A stretch of DNA of 64,000 bases from Trifolium pratense (lineage: Eukaryota; Streptophyta; Magnoliopsida; Fabales; Fabaceae), in NCBI RefSeq assembly GCF_020283565.1, contig NC_060064.1:4486001-4550000 (forward strand). Reading direction: 5' to 3'. The position numbers and the translations under genes were made by a program. The notes below the pieces were generated by a model that was not told the DNA's origin, did no database searches, and saw nothing but the letters and a program-made list of their open reading frames with translations. Below, one piece after another: positions 15,578 through 28,577 of the stretch; the first letter of the stretch is position 1, and each line of letters opens with the position of its first letter.

Positions 15578-15877
15578 TTCTCCGTCCCAAATTATAAGAG
15601 AAAAGAACTTTTTTTTTTGCACCGAATTATAAGGGAAAAAATTATTTTAAAAAATGTTTTTACCTTATTCTCATAAAATTAAATGCAAATTGCATTTAAT
15701 TTTTTTTCTCTCCCCTTGTATCAATAACCAACAACCAATAAAAATTATTTTTACATCTTTCCATTCAACTTATTCCGAGAAAAACCCACAAAAACATATT
15801 TCAAATTATCATGTTTTACTTTTTCTTAATAAGTATGAATTTTTTATTTTTCTTATAATTTGGAACGAATGGAGTAT
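15578..15877. mobile_element. Stowaway-like (Tc1/mariner) MITE
   Basis: It begins with a CTCCGTCCCAAATTATAAG-type terminus and ends with the reverse form CTTATAATTTGGAACGAATGG followed by AGTAT. This is the usual Stowaway terminal signature in plants. It abuts the preceding MITE. Confidence 0.7.
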
Positions 15878-16395
15878 CATACATTGAGAAATAGTTGATT
15901 CCTATTAGATATGAGTGGAAAATTAATTTTACAACTAACAGATAGAACATATCCATTAAACTCTTTTTATTTTTGGTAAAGACATTTTTGTTTTTTTATT
16001 TATGTTTCTTTCTATTTCAGAAAACCTTCTTATCCTATTACATTGCCGAAAAGTGAATTTTCACGCGCTTTTGCTTCGCGCGTGTTTTTACATACTTTGT
16101 CTATTTTTAAGTTGATCTTTTTCTTGCTTGTTTTTTGGTTTGTTTTTTACTGTTCTGCTTTTTACATTTATTGCTTAAATTCCTTTTTTATCACTCTCAC
16201 ATTCTTACAACAACTACTCACTCTCCCACTTTCCTTTTTTATTTTGTTTTTTGGGGTACATTTTTGGTCAAGTTATTTATGAAACTTTTTTACCATTGGT
16301 CAAAAATTTAAAAACTTTGTTTACCACTTTTATTATTCTTTCTTTAGACTCTTTTTGAATTTCAATATGTATTAATAATTTCTTTCTAAAACTAT
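15878..16395. other. AT-rich intergenic DNA
   Basis: No gene was recognised. The pyrimidine-rich open frame on the plus strand looks like low-complexity sequence and resembles no protein I know. Confidence 0.5.
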
Positions 16396-16582
16396 ACTCC
16401 TTTCGTTCATTTTTCCTTGTTGTTTTAGAATAATAACATCATTTTATCAAAAAAAAGAATAATAACATCATCAAATTAACAAAGTGTATTTTATATTTTA
16501 TTTTCCTATTATACCCATATTTTTATTCACCAATAAATTTTATTTTTTTTGTAAACAATTTTTCTTTTTAATAAATTTAATA

Positions 16583-16733
16583 TATTCATTCCGGACACAA
16601 TTATAAGCAAAAACCACTTTTTAGGTTTACTGAAAAAGTAATGTATCATGTCAATAATATAGACTGGATACATTATTTTTTCAATGAATCTAAAAAGTGT
16701 TTTTTTGCTTATAATTGTGTCCGGATGAAGTAT
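16583..16733. mobile_element. Stowaway-like MITE, about 150 bp
   Basis: The inverted ends are strong: TTCATTCCGGACACAATTAT at the left and the reverse form ATAATTGTGTCCGGATGAAG at the right. The central part also pairs (CACTTTTTAG against CTAAAAAGTG). It sits inside a larger MITE. Confidence 0.8.
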
Positions 16734-16744
16734 GTATGTTAGAT

Positions 16745-16907
16745 ACTTTAGCCTCTCAACCATTTGGTCCTGAGTTCGATCCCCGATCAGTGCTTATGGA
16801 AAAACATTTGTTCGGAGAGGTCAACCCCTTAAATGGATCTCAGTTTTCTCAAGGCGATTAGTTTCTGCAGTTGCGCGCGGAGGATACCTTTGGTTTACCA
16901 AAAAAAA
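16745..16907 (+). mobile_element. tRNA-derived SINE
   Basis: A Pol III B-box-like segment, GAGTTCGATCCCC, lies near the left end. The unit ends with GGTTTACC and an A-tract. The same kind of tail (ACC followed by A-tract) appears on its own in a minute insertion at 38722-38739. Confidence 0.6.
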
Positions 16908-17422
16908 TTAATATATTATGTAAAAAAACAAAAATTTAATATGTTATGTACCAACAACATTTAAAAAAAATTAGTTTTTAAAATATATATTAAATTTTTT
17001 ACGATTTCAACAACTACTTCTAAATATTTGAAAGAATGATATAATAGATAAAATATAACCTTAAATTATTAAAACGATAAGTAATTTGAAATAATTTTTT
17101 TCTACTAAAAATGATAAGTAAAAAGGAACAAAAGAGTATTCATTTTTTTTACCAATTAATATATCTCTATTTTTTGGTGGGCTGAATATATCTCTATTTA
17201 TAGTGCCATACAAACGTAAATTATAATTTCTTTGATAAATTAATCAATGACATTTATTCACTATTAATTATTCCTTGGTAAGGATAACCCATTCTATGCC
17301 TAGTCGTTGTATCTTTGAGTCGGTTCTTCATTATATCAATAATTTTTTTATTAATGAAATGAATTAAGTTTATATTTGTAAAAAAAAATATCATTGATTA
17401 TTTTCAGCACTATCCCTCTATA

Positions 17423-17558
17423 GCCGAACTTGGTAACACTTGCTTGTAACCTAAGTTGGGGGCATTAAGGTGTTGGAAAAGTATATAATGTTTTGTGAAA
17501 AAAATAATTAAATTATGTTAAATGCACTATTTAATTATGATTATGTTTGTCAAAAAAA
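17423..17558 (+). mobile_element. SINE-like retroposed insertion with 15-bp target duplications
   Basis: The insert is flanked by the perfect direct repeat CACTATCCCTCTATA at 17408-17422 and 17559-17573 and ends in an A-tract after TTTGTC. This is the structure of a target-primed retroposition. No Pol III boxes are clear, so the source family is not known. Confidence 0.65.
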
Positions 17559-17607
17559 CACTATCCCTCTATATTTTCGATAATAAAATAAGAAGTTAAA
17601 AATTTAA

Positions 17608-17955
17608 GGTTTAATTACACATTTAGTCTCTTATATTTATTTAAGGTTTCAATTTGGTCCCTTACGTTTAAAAAGTATCAATTTGGTCCCTTATACGTTT
17701 CCATTAGGTTTCAATTTGGACATTTCCGTCAGTTTTGTCACTAATACCGTTTGAACTATACACGTGTCAATGTGTCAAAGTGTCCACGTGTCTGTCACAT
17801 ATGCGAACTGACTACCACATGTGACAAAACTGACAGAAAGGACCAAATTGAAACCTAATGAAAACATAATGACCAAATTGATACTTTTTAAATGTAAGAG
17901 ACCAAATTGAAACATAAAATAAACGTAAGAAACCAAATATGTAGTTAAGCCAAAA
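17608..17955. mobile_element. Palindromic MITE with about 140-bp arms
   Basis: The left arm contains GTTTCAATTTGGTCC units and the right arm carries their reverse complement (GACCAAATTGAAAC). The arms pair along nearly their whole length around a loop near 17760-17810. Such elements can form long hairpin transcripts. Confidence 0.75.
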
Positions 17956-18286
17956 TTTAATCATCATATTGAGAAGCAAACGCTCGTTATTTGTGAGACT
18001 TCGTCAAAGTAGTTTTCACATTATTATAGCATTTTTTTTTAATAATTGAATTTTTTTTTGGGAAGATCTTATAATAAAGAATCGAGGGAATATTTATTTG
18101 GTAGATATTTTGAGTTTGTTAGGTTAATTTAATTTAGTACAGTAGTGCTTAATACTAGTAATTATTAATTTATTACTCTCTGTTTTTATTTTTGAAAATT
18201 GAATGAATGTTAGAATCGATTATAAATGCACGAGTGTATTTATGAATAGTGTGCTTGAACATTTATATACAAAAATCGATTATTAA
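17956..18286. other. AT-rich DNA left of the Helitron-like terminus
   Basis: No gene or repeat was recognised. It does not contain the missing 5' part of the C2-domain gene that is amplified downstream. Confidence 0.5.
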
Positions 18287-18816
18287 TCTATATATATAAA
18301 TCCTAGATAGTTCTCCTACTACTCCTTTAAACCCTAATCTATTTAAACCAATGAAATTTTTTCATTTAGTCATATCAGCCACTTAAAATGCCACATCACT
18401 TATCCTTATATTGTCATCTCTATCTATCCTTTCTTTTCTTTTCTTTTTTATGTTATAAACCTACAACCATATTCTTATAAATGAGTTTTATTATAAAAAT
18501 TGGAAAGTTTACTCATAATTCTTATTCATGAGACCTTTCATTTGCATAACGGTAGATTTTAATTACACATCACTTTCTCTAATGCAAAGTAACTTTTTAG
18601 TTCACATATTTATTTGCATTTGCACTAATTAAAGACCAAGTGATGTGATTCTTCGATATATATTTAGTTCCATTCTTACACCTAACCTTTTCATTTTGTA
18701 TTGCCAACTTTCATGTTTTCATGTTTAGGTAGGACAACTTCTTTTGAAGGAATGTTAATATAACTTTGTATAGTTTTTATTATTATTCTCAAGAAAAGGT
18801 AACTATTTGTAGTACA
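18287..18816 (+). mobile_element. Helitron-like 5' terminus and adjoining sequence
   Basis: The element starts with TC directly after a host A and continues TATATATATAAATCCTAGAT. Close relatives of this terminus occur at 32629, 32875 and 33593. The same terminus in reverse orientation closes at 19487 and recurs in each tandem unit. TC at the 5' end and insertion between A and T are Helitron hallmarks (family knowledge). No replicase gene is present. Confidence 0.65.
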
Positions 18817-18928
18817 ATTGTTTTATTTTGGGTCTTAATATCTTGAAGATAATTTTACTCATGACTATTTTGTACTTTTGTTGCATCATTATTGTTCGGG
18901 AAGTCTATAAAAAATAGTTGCTCATGTA

Positions 18929-18935
18929 AGTATAT

Positions 18936-18968
<33 letters not shown>

Positions 18969-19003
18969 CGTGCGCGCGTGCGTGCGTGCGTGCATGCGCG
19001 TGA
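18929..19003. repeat. TG/CG alternating purine-pyrimidine tract, first copy
   Basis: This is a run of TG dinucleotides followed by CG and TGCG units, repeated in every array unit with small length and base changes. Such tracts can adopt Z-DNA. It is the main source of unit-to-unit difference and gives markers for the order of duplication. Confidence 0.85.
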
Positions 19004-19329
19004 TATGATGAACATAATATGGAACAATTCATTTATATATATGGACGTCAACTGATTATAGAATTTAGTGATACAATAGATTATAGAATTTAAACAAAAT
19101 ATGATAATTTAGTGACAATTGTTTAAACAATTGTTTAGCAAAATATGATGATTTAATGACTATTTTATTTTCTTTTGATTAGATATATTCAATCATTATA
19201 GTGACTATTTGCTTCCATTAGTCCATATGTTTTTTTTCTTATATAAACATATAATCGGGCAATTTTTTTTTGTAGTGACTATTTGCTTCCATTAGTCCAT
19301 ATTAATGCATCATTACACATATAAATGTA

Positions 19330-19487
19330 GGTATATGCAAAGTTGATCAATATGACAATAATGTAAGGAGAAATGATGTGACATTGTAAGTGGATGACAT
19401 GGCTAAATGAAGAAATTTCATTGGTTTAAGTGGATTAGGGTTTCGAGAACTAATAGGATAACTATCTAGGATTTATATATATAAAGA
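19330..19487 (-). mobile_element. Reversed Helitron-like 5' terminus at the edge of the captured fragment
   Basis: Read on the minus strand this starts TCTTTATATATATAAATCCT and stays similar to 18287-18440 for about 150 bp, including the ACCAATGAAAT and CATTTAG blocks. It ends at A19487 and is followed by a T, which fits insertion between A and T. A copy lies at the same place in every array unit. Confidence 0.65.
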
Positions 19488-20361
19488 TGTTTATGCTAAG
19501 ATATTTTTGACTAATGATCCTGAGAGTTGTGTCTCTACCAAGATTATCAATGGAGGAGGAAGGAACCCCGTGTTTAACGATAATCTTCGTTTAAGTGTTA
19601 GGACTGTCGATTCTTCTCTCAAATGTGAGATTTGGATGATGAGTAGGGTCAAGAATTATCTTGAAGACCAATTGCTTGGTTTTGCTTTAGTACCTTTGTC
19701 TGAAGTATTGATGAAAGATGGAAAACTAGAGAAAGAGTTCTCTCTTTCTTCAACCGATCTATTCCATTCCCCGGCAGGTTTCGTTCAATTGTCTGTTGCT
19801 TACAACGGTGCTTCGCCCGATGTTATGGAAATTTCGGCAATGCCTAATGCTGAATTGGATCGAAATGGCATTCAGAAGGACTCGGAAACATGTGAGTCGA
19901 TCGTTAGAGATTTAGGTAAAATCGAGTTCCCGGATCCGAAAATTGTAAATGAAGATCATATAATGGTTTCAGAATACTTTGGCACTGATAGCTTGGCCAC
20001 TACTGATACTGAAAATCTTAGTTCTGAAAAAGGTGTTCAATTTGTGGAAAGCTTCTCGGCGGCATGTAGTGCGGAATCTGTTGAACCTCCGAAAGTTGAA
20101 TCGCCGTCTAGCAGTGTGTCAACAAATGGTGTTGTTTCAAGCACAATTTCAAGCACGAAAGAGAAAACCGTTGATCTCAAAGATGGCGAGAGTGATTCAT
20201 CGAACGCGTTGCTGAATGAGGCATTTCAAAAGCCTGTTGTGAGTGTGAATATTGAGCCAGAGCCAAAAATGGTGCAGCAGGATATAGTAGACATGTACAT
20301 GAAAAGTATGCAGCAATTTACTGAGTCCTTAGCAAAAATATTGTTTTATTTTGGGTCTTAA
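19488..20361 (+). pseudogene. C2-domain protein gene fragment, array copy 1
   Basis: An open fragment of a plant C2 (CaLB-type) calcium-dependent lipid-binding gene. It begins mid-domain at the codons for D-V-Y-A-K and has no ATG at its start. Landmarks are GGGRNPVFNDNLRL, CEIWMMSRVKNYLEDQLLGF and SSTDLFHSPAGFVQLS, then a low-complexity tail to LAK. The last eight codons (I-L-F-Y-F-G-S and stop) are read-through into the next unit. Copy 1 alone has Cys where the others have Ser after P-E-S. It lacks the start of the C2 domain, so a folded product is unlikely. Confidence 0.85.
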
Positions 20362-21002
20362 TATCTTGAAGATAATTTTACTCATGACTATTTTGTACTT
20401 TTGTTGCATCATTATTGTTCGGGAAGTCTATAAAAAATAGTTGCTCATGTAAGTATATGTGTGTGTGTGTGTGCGCGCACGTGCGTGCGCGCGTGCGTGC
20501 GTGCGTGCATGCGCGTGATATGATGAACATAATATGGAACAGTTCATTTATATATATGGACGTCAACTGATTATAGAATTTAGTGATACAATAGATTATA
20601 GAATTTAAACAAAATATGATAATTTAGTGACAATTGTTTAAACAATTGTTTAGCAAAATATGATGATTTAATGACTATTTTATTTTCTTTTGATTAGATA
20701 TATTCAATCATTATAGTGACTATTTGCTTCCATTAGTCCATATGTTTTTTTTCTTATATAAACATATAATCGGGCAATTTTTTTTTGTAGTGACTATTTG
20801 CTTCCATTAGTCCATATTAATGCATCATTACACATATAAATGTAGGTATATGCAAAGTTGATCAATATGACAATAATGTAAGGAGAAATGATGTGACATT
20901 GTAAGTGGATGACATGGCTAAATGAAGAAATTTCATTGGTTTAAGTGGATTAGGGTTTCGAGAACTAATAGGATAACTATATAGGATTTATATATATAAA
21001 GA

Positions 21003-21876
21003 TGTTTATGCTAAGATATTTTTGACTAATGATCCTGAGAGTTCTGTCTCTACCAAGATTATCAATGGAGGAGGAAGGAACCCCGTGTTTAACGATAATC
21101 TTCGTTTAAGTGTTAGGATTGTCGATTCTTCTCTCAAATGTGAGATTTGGATGATGAGTAGGGTCAAGAATTATCTTGAAGACCAATTGCTTGGTTTTGC
21201 TTTAGTACCTTTGTCTGAAGTATTGATGAAAGATGGAAAACTAGAGAAAGAGTTCTCTCTTTCTTCAACCGATCTATTCCATTCCCCGGCAGGTTTCGTT
21301 CAATTGTCTGTTGCTTACAACGGTGCTTCGCCCGATGTTATGGAAATTTCGGCAATGCCTAATGCTGAATTGGATCGAAATGGCATTCAGAAGGACTCGG
21401 AAACATGTGAGTCGATCGTTAGAGATTTAGGTAAAATCGAGTTCCCGGATCCGAAAATTGTAAATGAAGATCATATAATGGTTTCAGAATACTTTGGCAC
21501 TGATAGCTTGGCCACTACTGATACTGAAAATCTTAGTTCTGAAAAAGGTGTTCAATTTGTGGAAAGCTTCTCGGCGGCATGTAGTGCGGAATCTGTTGAA
21601 CCTCCGAAAGTTGAATCGCCGTCTAGCAGTGTGTCAACAAATGGTGTTGTTTCAAGCACAATTTCAAGCACGAAAGAGAAAACCGTTGATCTCAAAGATG
21701 GCGAGAGTGATTCATCGAACGCGTTGCTGAATGAGGCATTTCAAAAGCCTGTTGTGAGTGTGAATATTGAGCCAGAGCCAAAAATGGTGCAGCAGGATAT
21801 AGTAGACATGTACATGAAAAGTATGCAGCAATTTACTGAGTCCTTAGCAAAAATATTGTTTTATTTTGGGTCTTAA
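21003..21876 (+). pseudogene. C2-domain protein gene fragment, array copy 2
   Basis: Same fragment and frame as copy 1. It is distinguished by Ile instead of Thr in the S-V-R-T-V-D segment, shared only with copy 3, and by a CGCACGTG variant in the preceding microsatellite. Confidence 0.85.
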
Positions 21877-22517
21877 TATCTTGAAGATAATTTTACTCAT
21901 GACTATTTTGTACTTTTGTTGCATCATTATTGTTCGGGAAGTCTATAAAAAATAGTTGCTCATGTAAGTATATGTGTGTGTGTGTGTGCGCGCACGTGCG
22001 TGCGCGCGTGCGTGCGTGCGTGCTTGCGCGTGATATGATGAACATAATATGGAACAGTTCATTTATATATATGGACGTCAACTGATTATAGAATTTAGTG
22101 ATACAATAGATTATAGAATTTAAACAAAATATGATAATTTAGTGACAATTGTTTAAACAATTGTTTAGCAAAATATGATGATTTAATGACTATTTTATTT
22201 TCTTTTGATTAGATATATTCAATCATTATAGTGACTATTTGCTTCCATTAGTCCATATGTTTTTTTTCTTATATAAACATATAATCGGGCAATTTTTTTT
22301 TGTAGTGACTATTTGCTTCCATTAGTCCATATTAATGCATCATTACACATATAAATGTAGGTATATGCAAAGTTGATCAATATGACAATAATGTAAGGAG
22401 AAATGATGTGACATTGTAAGTGGATGACATGGCTAAATGAAGAAATTTCATTGGTTTAAGTGGATTAGGGTTTCGAGAACTAATAGGATAACTATATAGG
22501 ATTTATATATATAAAGA

Positions 22518-23391
22518 TGTTTATGCTAAGATATTTTTGACTAATGATCCTGAGAGTTCTGTCTCTACCAAGATTATCAATGGAGGAGGAAGGAACCCCG
22601 TGTTTAACGATAATCTTCGTTTAAGTGTTAGGATTGTCGATTCTTCTCTCAAATGTGAGATTTGGATGATGAGTAGGGTCAAGAATTATCTTGAAGACCA
22701 ATTGCTTGGTTTTGCTTTAGTACCTTTGTCTGAAGTATTGATGAAAGATGGAAAACTAGAGAAAGAGTTCTCTCTTTCTTCAACCGATCTATTCCATTCC
22801 CCGGCAGGTTTCGTTCAATTGTCTGTTGCTTACAACGGTGCTTCGCCCGATGTTATGGAAATTTCGGCAATGCCTAATGCTGAATTGGATCGAAATGGCA
22901 TTCAGAAGGACTCGGAAACATGTGAGTCGATCGTTAGAGATTTAGGTAAAATCGAGTTCCCGGATCCGAAAATTGTAAATGAAGATCATATAATGGTTTC
23001 AGAATACTTTGGCACTGATAGCTTGGCCACTACTGATACTGAAAATCTTAGTTCTGAAAAAGGTGTTCAATTTGTGGAAAGCTTCTCGGCGGCATGTAGT
23101 GCGGAATCTGTTGAACCTCCGAAAGTTGAATCGCCGTCTAGCAGTGTGTCAACAAATGGTGTTGTTTCAAGCACAATTTCAAGCACGAAAGAGAAAACCG
23201 TTGATCTCAAAGATGGCGAGAGTGATTCATCGAACGCGTTGCTGAATGAGGCATTTCAAAAGCCTGTTGTGAGTGTGAATATTGAGCCAGAGCCAAAAAT
23301 GGTGCAGCAGGATATAGTAGACATGTACATGAAAAGTATGCAGCAATTTACTGAGTCCTTAGCAAAAATATTGTTTTATTTTGGGTCTTAA
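22518..23391 (+). pseudogene. C2-domain protein gene fragment, array copy 3
   Basis: Same fragment, carrying the Ile variant it shares with copy 2. Its preceding microsatellite has a private TGCTTGCG change. Confidence 0.85.
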
Positions 23392-24032
23392 TATCTTGAA
23401 GATAATTTTACTCATGACTATTTTGTACTTTTGTTGCATCATTATTGTTCGGGAAGTCTATAAAAAATAGTTGCTCATGTAAGTATATGTGTGTGTGTGT
23501 GTGCGCGCGCGTGCGTGCGCGCGTGCGTGCGTGCGTGCATGCGCGTGATATGATGAACATAATATGGAACAGTTCATTTATATATATGGACGTCAACTGA
23601 TTATAGAATTTAGTGATACAATAGATTATAGAATTTAAACAAAATATGATAATTTAGTGACAATTGTTTAAACAATTGTTTAGCAAAATATGATGATTTA
23701 ATGACTATTTTATTTTCTTTTGATTAGATATATTCAATCATTATAGTGACTATTTGCTTCCATTAGTCCATATGTTTTTTTTCTTATATAAACATATAAT
23801 CGGGCAATTTTTTTTTGTGGTGACTATTTGCTTCCATTAGTCCATATTAATGCATCATTACACATATAAATGTAGGTATATGCAAAGTTGATCAATATGA
23901 CAATAATGTAAGGAGAAATGATGTGACATTGTAAGTGGATGACATGGCTAAATGAAGAAATTTCATTGGTTTAAGTGGATTAGGGTTTCGAGAACTAATA
24001 GGATAACTATATAGGATTTATATATATAAAGA

Positions 24033-24906
24033 TGTTTATGCTAAGATATTTTTGACTAATGATCCTGAGAGTTCTGTCTCTACCAAGATTATCAATGGAG
24101 GAGGAAGGAACCCCGTGTTTAACGATAATCTTCGTTTAAGTGTTAGGACTGTCGATTCTTCTCTCAAATGTGAGATTTGGATGATGAGTAGGGTCAAGAA
24201 TTATCTTGAAGACCAATTGCTTGGTTTTGCTTTAGTACCTTTGTCTGAAGTATTGATGAAAGATGGAAAACTAGAGAAAGAGTTCTCTCTTTCTTCAACC
24301 GATCTATTCCATTCCCCGGCAGGTTTCGTTCAATTGTCTGTTGCTTACAACGGTGCTTCGCCCGATGTTATGGAAATTTCGGCAATGCCTAATGCTGAAT
24401 TGGATCGAAATGGCATTCAGAAGGACTCGGAAACATGTGAGTCGATCGTTAGAGATTTAGGTAAAATCGAGTTCCCGGATCCGAAAATTGTAAATGAAGA
24501 TCATATAATGGTTTCAGAATACTTTGGCACTGATAGCTTGGCCACTACTGATACTGAAAATCTTAGTTCTGAAAAAGGTGTTCAATTTGTGGAAAGCTTC
24601 TCGGCGGCATGTAGTGCGGAATCTGTTGAACCTCCGAAAGTTGAATCGCCGTCTAGCAGTGTGTCAACAAATGGTGTTGTTTCAAGCACAATTTCAAGCA
24701 CGAAAGAGAAAACCGTTGATCTCAAAGATGGCGAGAGTGATTCATCGAACGCGTTGCTGAATGAGGCATTTCAAAAGCCTGTTGTGAGTGTGAATATTGA
24801 GCCAGAGCCAAAAATGGTGCAGCAGGATATAGTAGACATGTACATGAAAAGTATGCAGCAATTTACTGAGTCCTTAGCAAAAATATTGTTTTATTTTGGG
24901 TCTTAA
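24033..24906 (+). pseudogene. C2-domain protein gene fragment, array copy 4
   Basis: Same fragment, with the Thr variant. Its unit has the CGCGCGTG microsatellite form and a private GTGGTGAC change at about 23818 in the AT-rich part. Confidence 0.85.
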
Positions 24907-25547
24907 TATCTTGAAGATAATTTTACTCATGACTATTTTGTACTTTTGTTGCATCATTATTGTTCGGGAAGTCTATAAAAAATAGTTGCTCATGTAAGTA
25001 TATGTGTGTGTGTGTGTGCGCGCACGTGCGTGCGCGCGTGCGTGCGTGCGTGCATGCGCGTGATATGATGAACATAATATGGAACAGTTCATTTATATAT
25101 ATGGACGTCAACTGATTATAGAATTTAGTGATACAATAGATTATAGAATTTAAACAAAATATGATAATTTAGTGACAATTGTTTAAACAATTGTTTAGCA
25201 AAATATGATGATTTAATGACTATTTTATTTTCTTTTGATTAGATATATTCAATCATTATAGTGACTATTTGCTTCCATTAGTCCATATGTTTTTTTTCTT
25301 ATATAAACATATAATCGGGCAATTTTTTTTTGTAGTGACTATTTGCTTCCATTAGTCCATATTAATGCATCATTACACATATAAATGTAGGTATATGCAA
25401 AGTTGATCAATATGACAATAATGTAAGGAGAAATGATGTGACATTGTAAGTGGATGACATGGCTAAATGAAGAAATTTCATTGGTTTAAGTGGATTAGGG
25501 TTTCGAGAACTAATAGGATAACTATATAGGATTTATATATATAAAGA

Positions 25548-26421
25548 TGTTTATGCTAAGATATTTTTGACTAATGATCCTGAGAGTTCTGTCTCTACCA
25601 AGATTATCAATGGAGGAGGAAGGAACCCCGTGTTTAACGATAATCTTCGTTTAAGTGTTAGGACTGTCGATTCTTCTCTCAAATGTGAGATTTGGATGAT
25701 GAGTAGGGTCAAGAATTATCTTGAAGACCAATTGCTTGGTTTTGCTTTAGTACCTTTGTCTGAAGTATTGATGAAAGATGGAAAACTAGAGAAAGAGTTC
25801 TCTCTTTCTTCAACCGATCTATTCCATTCCCCGGCAGGTTTCGTTCAATTGTCTGTTGCTTACAACGGTGCTTCGCCCGATGTTATGGAAATTTCGGCAA
25901 TGCCTAATGCTGAATTGGATCGAAATGGCATTCAGAAGGACTCGGAAACATGTGAGTCGATCGTTAGAGATTTAGGTAAAATCGAGTTCCCGGATCCGAA
26001 AATTGTAAATGAAGATCATATAATGGTTTCAGAATACTTTGGCACTGATAGCTTGGCCACTACTGATACTGAAAATCTTAGTTCTGAAAAAGGTGTTCAA
26101 TTTGTGGAAAGCTTCTCGGCGGCATGTAGTGCGGAATCTGTTGAACCTCCGAAAGTTGAATCGCCGTCTAGCAGTGTGTCAACAAATGGTGTTGTTTCAA
26201 GCACAATTTCAAGCACGAAAGAGAAAACCGTTGATCTCAAAGATGGCGAGAGTGATTCATCGAACGCGTTGCTGAATGAGGCATTTCAAAAGCCTGTTGT
26301 GAGTGTGAATATTGAGCCAGAGCCAAAAATGGTGCAGCAGGATATAGTAGACATGTACATGAAAAGTATGCAGCAATTTACTGAGTCCTTAGCAAAAATA
26401 TTGTTTTATTTTGGGTCTTAA
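25548..26421 (+). pseudogene. C2-domain protein gene fragment, array copy 5
   Basis: Same fragment with the Thr variant, but its microsatellite has the CGCACGTG form seen in units 2 and 3. This breaks a simple stepwise order of duplication. Confidence 0.85.
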
Positions 26422-27062
26422 TATCTTGAAGATAATTTTACTCATGACTATTTTGTACTTTTGTTGCATCATTATTGTTCGGGAAGTCTATAAAAAATAG
26501 TTGCTCATGTAAGTATATGTGTGTGTGTGTGTGCGCGCGCGTGCGTGCGCGCGTGCGTGCGTGCGTGCATGCGCGTGATATGATGAACATAATATGGAAC
26601 AGTTCATTTATATATATGGACGTCAACTGATTATAGAATTTAGTGATACAATAGATTATAGAATTTAAACAAAATATGATAATTTAGTGACAATTGTTTA
26701 AACAATTGTTTAGCAAAATATGATGATTTAATGACTATTTTATTTTCTTTTGATTAGATATATTCAATCATTATAGTGACTATTTGCTTCCATTAGTCCA
26801 TATGTTTTTTTTCTTATATAAACATATAATCGGGCAATTTTTTTTTGTAGTGACTATTTGCTTCCATTAGTCCATATTAATGCATCATTACACATATAAA
26901 TGTAGGTATATGCAAAGTTGATCAATATGACAATAATGTAAGGAGAAATGATGTGACATTGTAAGTGGATGACATGGCTAAATGAAGAAATTTCATTGGT
27001 TTAAGTGGATTAGGGTTTCGAGAACTAATAGGATAACTATATAGGATTTATATATATAAAGA

Positions 27063-27936
27063 TGTTTATGCTAAGATATTTTTGACTAATGATCCTGAGA
27101 GTTCTGTCTCTACCAAGATTATCAATGGAGGAGGAAGGAACCCCGTGTTTAACGATAATCTTCGTTTAAGTGTTAGGACTGTCGATTCTTCTCTCAAATG
27201 TGAGATTTGGATGATGAGTAGGGTCAAGAATTATCTTGAAGACCAATTGCTTGGTTTTGCTTTAGTACCTTTGTCTGAAGTATTGATGAAAGATGGAAAA
27301 CTAGAGAAAGAGTTCTCTCTTTCTTCAACCGATCTATTCCATTCCCCGGCAGGTTTCGTTCAATTGTCTGTTGCTTACAACGGTGCTTCGCCCGATGTTA
27401 TGGAAATTTCGGCAATGCCTAATGCTGAATTGGATCGAAATGGCATTCAGAAGGACTCGGAAACATGTGAGTCGATCGTTAGAGATTTAGGTAAAATCGA
27501 GTTCCCGGATCCGAAAATTGTAAATGAAGATCATATAATGGTTTCAGAATACTTTGGCACTGATAGCTTGGCCACTACTGATACTGAAAATCTTAGTTCT
27601 GAAAAAGGTGTTCAATTTGTGGAAAGCTTCTCGGCGGCATGTAGTGCGGAATCTGTTGAACCTCCGAAAGTTGAATCGCCGTCTAGCAGTGTGTCAACAA
27701 ATGGTGTTGTTTCAAGCACAATTTCAAGCACGAAAGAGAAAACCGTTGATCTCAAAGATGGCGAGAGTGATTCATCGAACGCGTTGCTGAATGAGGCATT
27801 TCAAAAGCCTGTTGTGAGTGTGAATATTGAGCCAGAGCCAAAAATGGTGCAGCAGGATATAGTAGACATGTACATGAAAAGTATGCAGCAATTTACTGAG
27901 TCCTTAGCAAAAATATTGTTTTATTTTGGGTCTTAA
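27063..27936 (+). pseudogene. C2-domain protein gene fragment, array copy 6
   Basis: Same fragment with the Thr variant and the CGCGCGTG microsatellite form. I see no difference from copy 7. Confidence 0.85.
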
Positions 27937-28577
27937 TATCTTGAAGATAATTTTACTCATGACTATTTTGTACTTTTGTTGCATCATTATTGTTCGGGAA
28001 GTCTATAAAAAATAGTTGCTCATGTAAGTATATGTGTGTGTGTGTGTGCGCGCGCGTGCGTGCGCGCGTGCGTGCGTGCGTGCATGCGCGTGATATGATG
28101 AACATAATATGGAACAGTTCATTTATATATATGGACGTCAACTGATTATAGAATTTAGTGATACAATAGATTATAGAATTTAAACAAAATATGATAATTT
28201 AGTGACAATTGTTTAAACAATTGTTTAGCAAAATATGATGATTTAATGACTATTTTATTTTCTTTTGATTAGATATATTCAATCATTATAGTGACTATTT
28301 GCTTCCATTAGTCCATATGTTTTTTTTCTTATATAAACATATAATCGGGCAATTTTTTTTTGTAGTGACTATTTGCTTCCATTAGTCCATATTAATGCAT
28401 CATTACACATATAAATGTAGGTATATGCAAAGTTGATCAATATGACAATAATGTAAGGAGAAATGATGTGACATTGTAAGTGGATGACATGGCTAAATGA
28501 AGAAATTTCATTGGTTTAAGTGGATTAGGGTTTCGAGAACTAATAGGATAACTATATAGGATTTATATATATAAAGA

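Larger units (their letters stand above)
16396..17140. mobile_element. MITE host carrying nested insertions
   Basis: The left edge (about 16396-16430, CTCCTTTCGTTC type) is mirrored by an inverted, diverged copy at about 17092-17140. Inside are a 14-bp A-tailed insert flanked by 15-bp direct repeats (16427-16441 and 16456-16470), a Stowaway element and a SINE. The layering suggests serial insertion. Confidence 0.5.

Noticed and set aside
17608..17955. A microRNA precursor
   Set aside because: The arms are far longer than a plant miRNA stem and pair end to end like a MITE; no specific mature region can be proposed.
18929..19003. CRISPR-like regular repeats
   Set aside because: This is a dinucleotide microsatellite, and the larger array has kilobase units with coding content; nothing here resembles repeat-spacer structure.
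19979..20215. Plus-strand 78-codon frame repeated in each array unit
   Set aside because: It is the +1 shadow of the C2-domain frame.
20378..20566. Minus-strand 62-codon frame rich in Thr/His/Arg, repeated in most array units
   Set aside because: It runs through the TG/CG microsatellite and changes with its length; the composition is a by-product of the repeat, not a gene.
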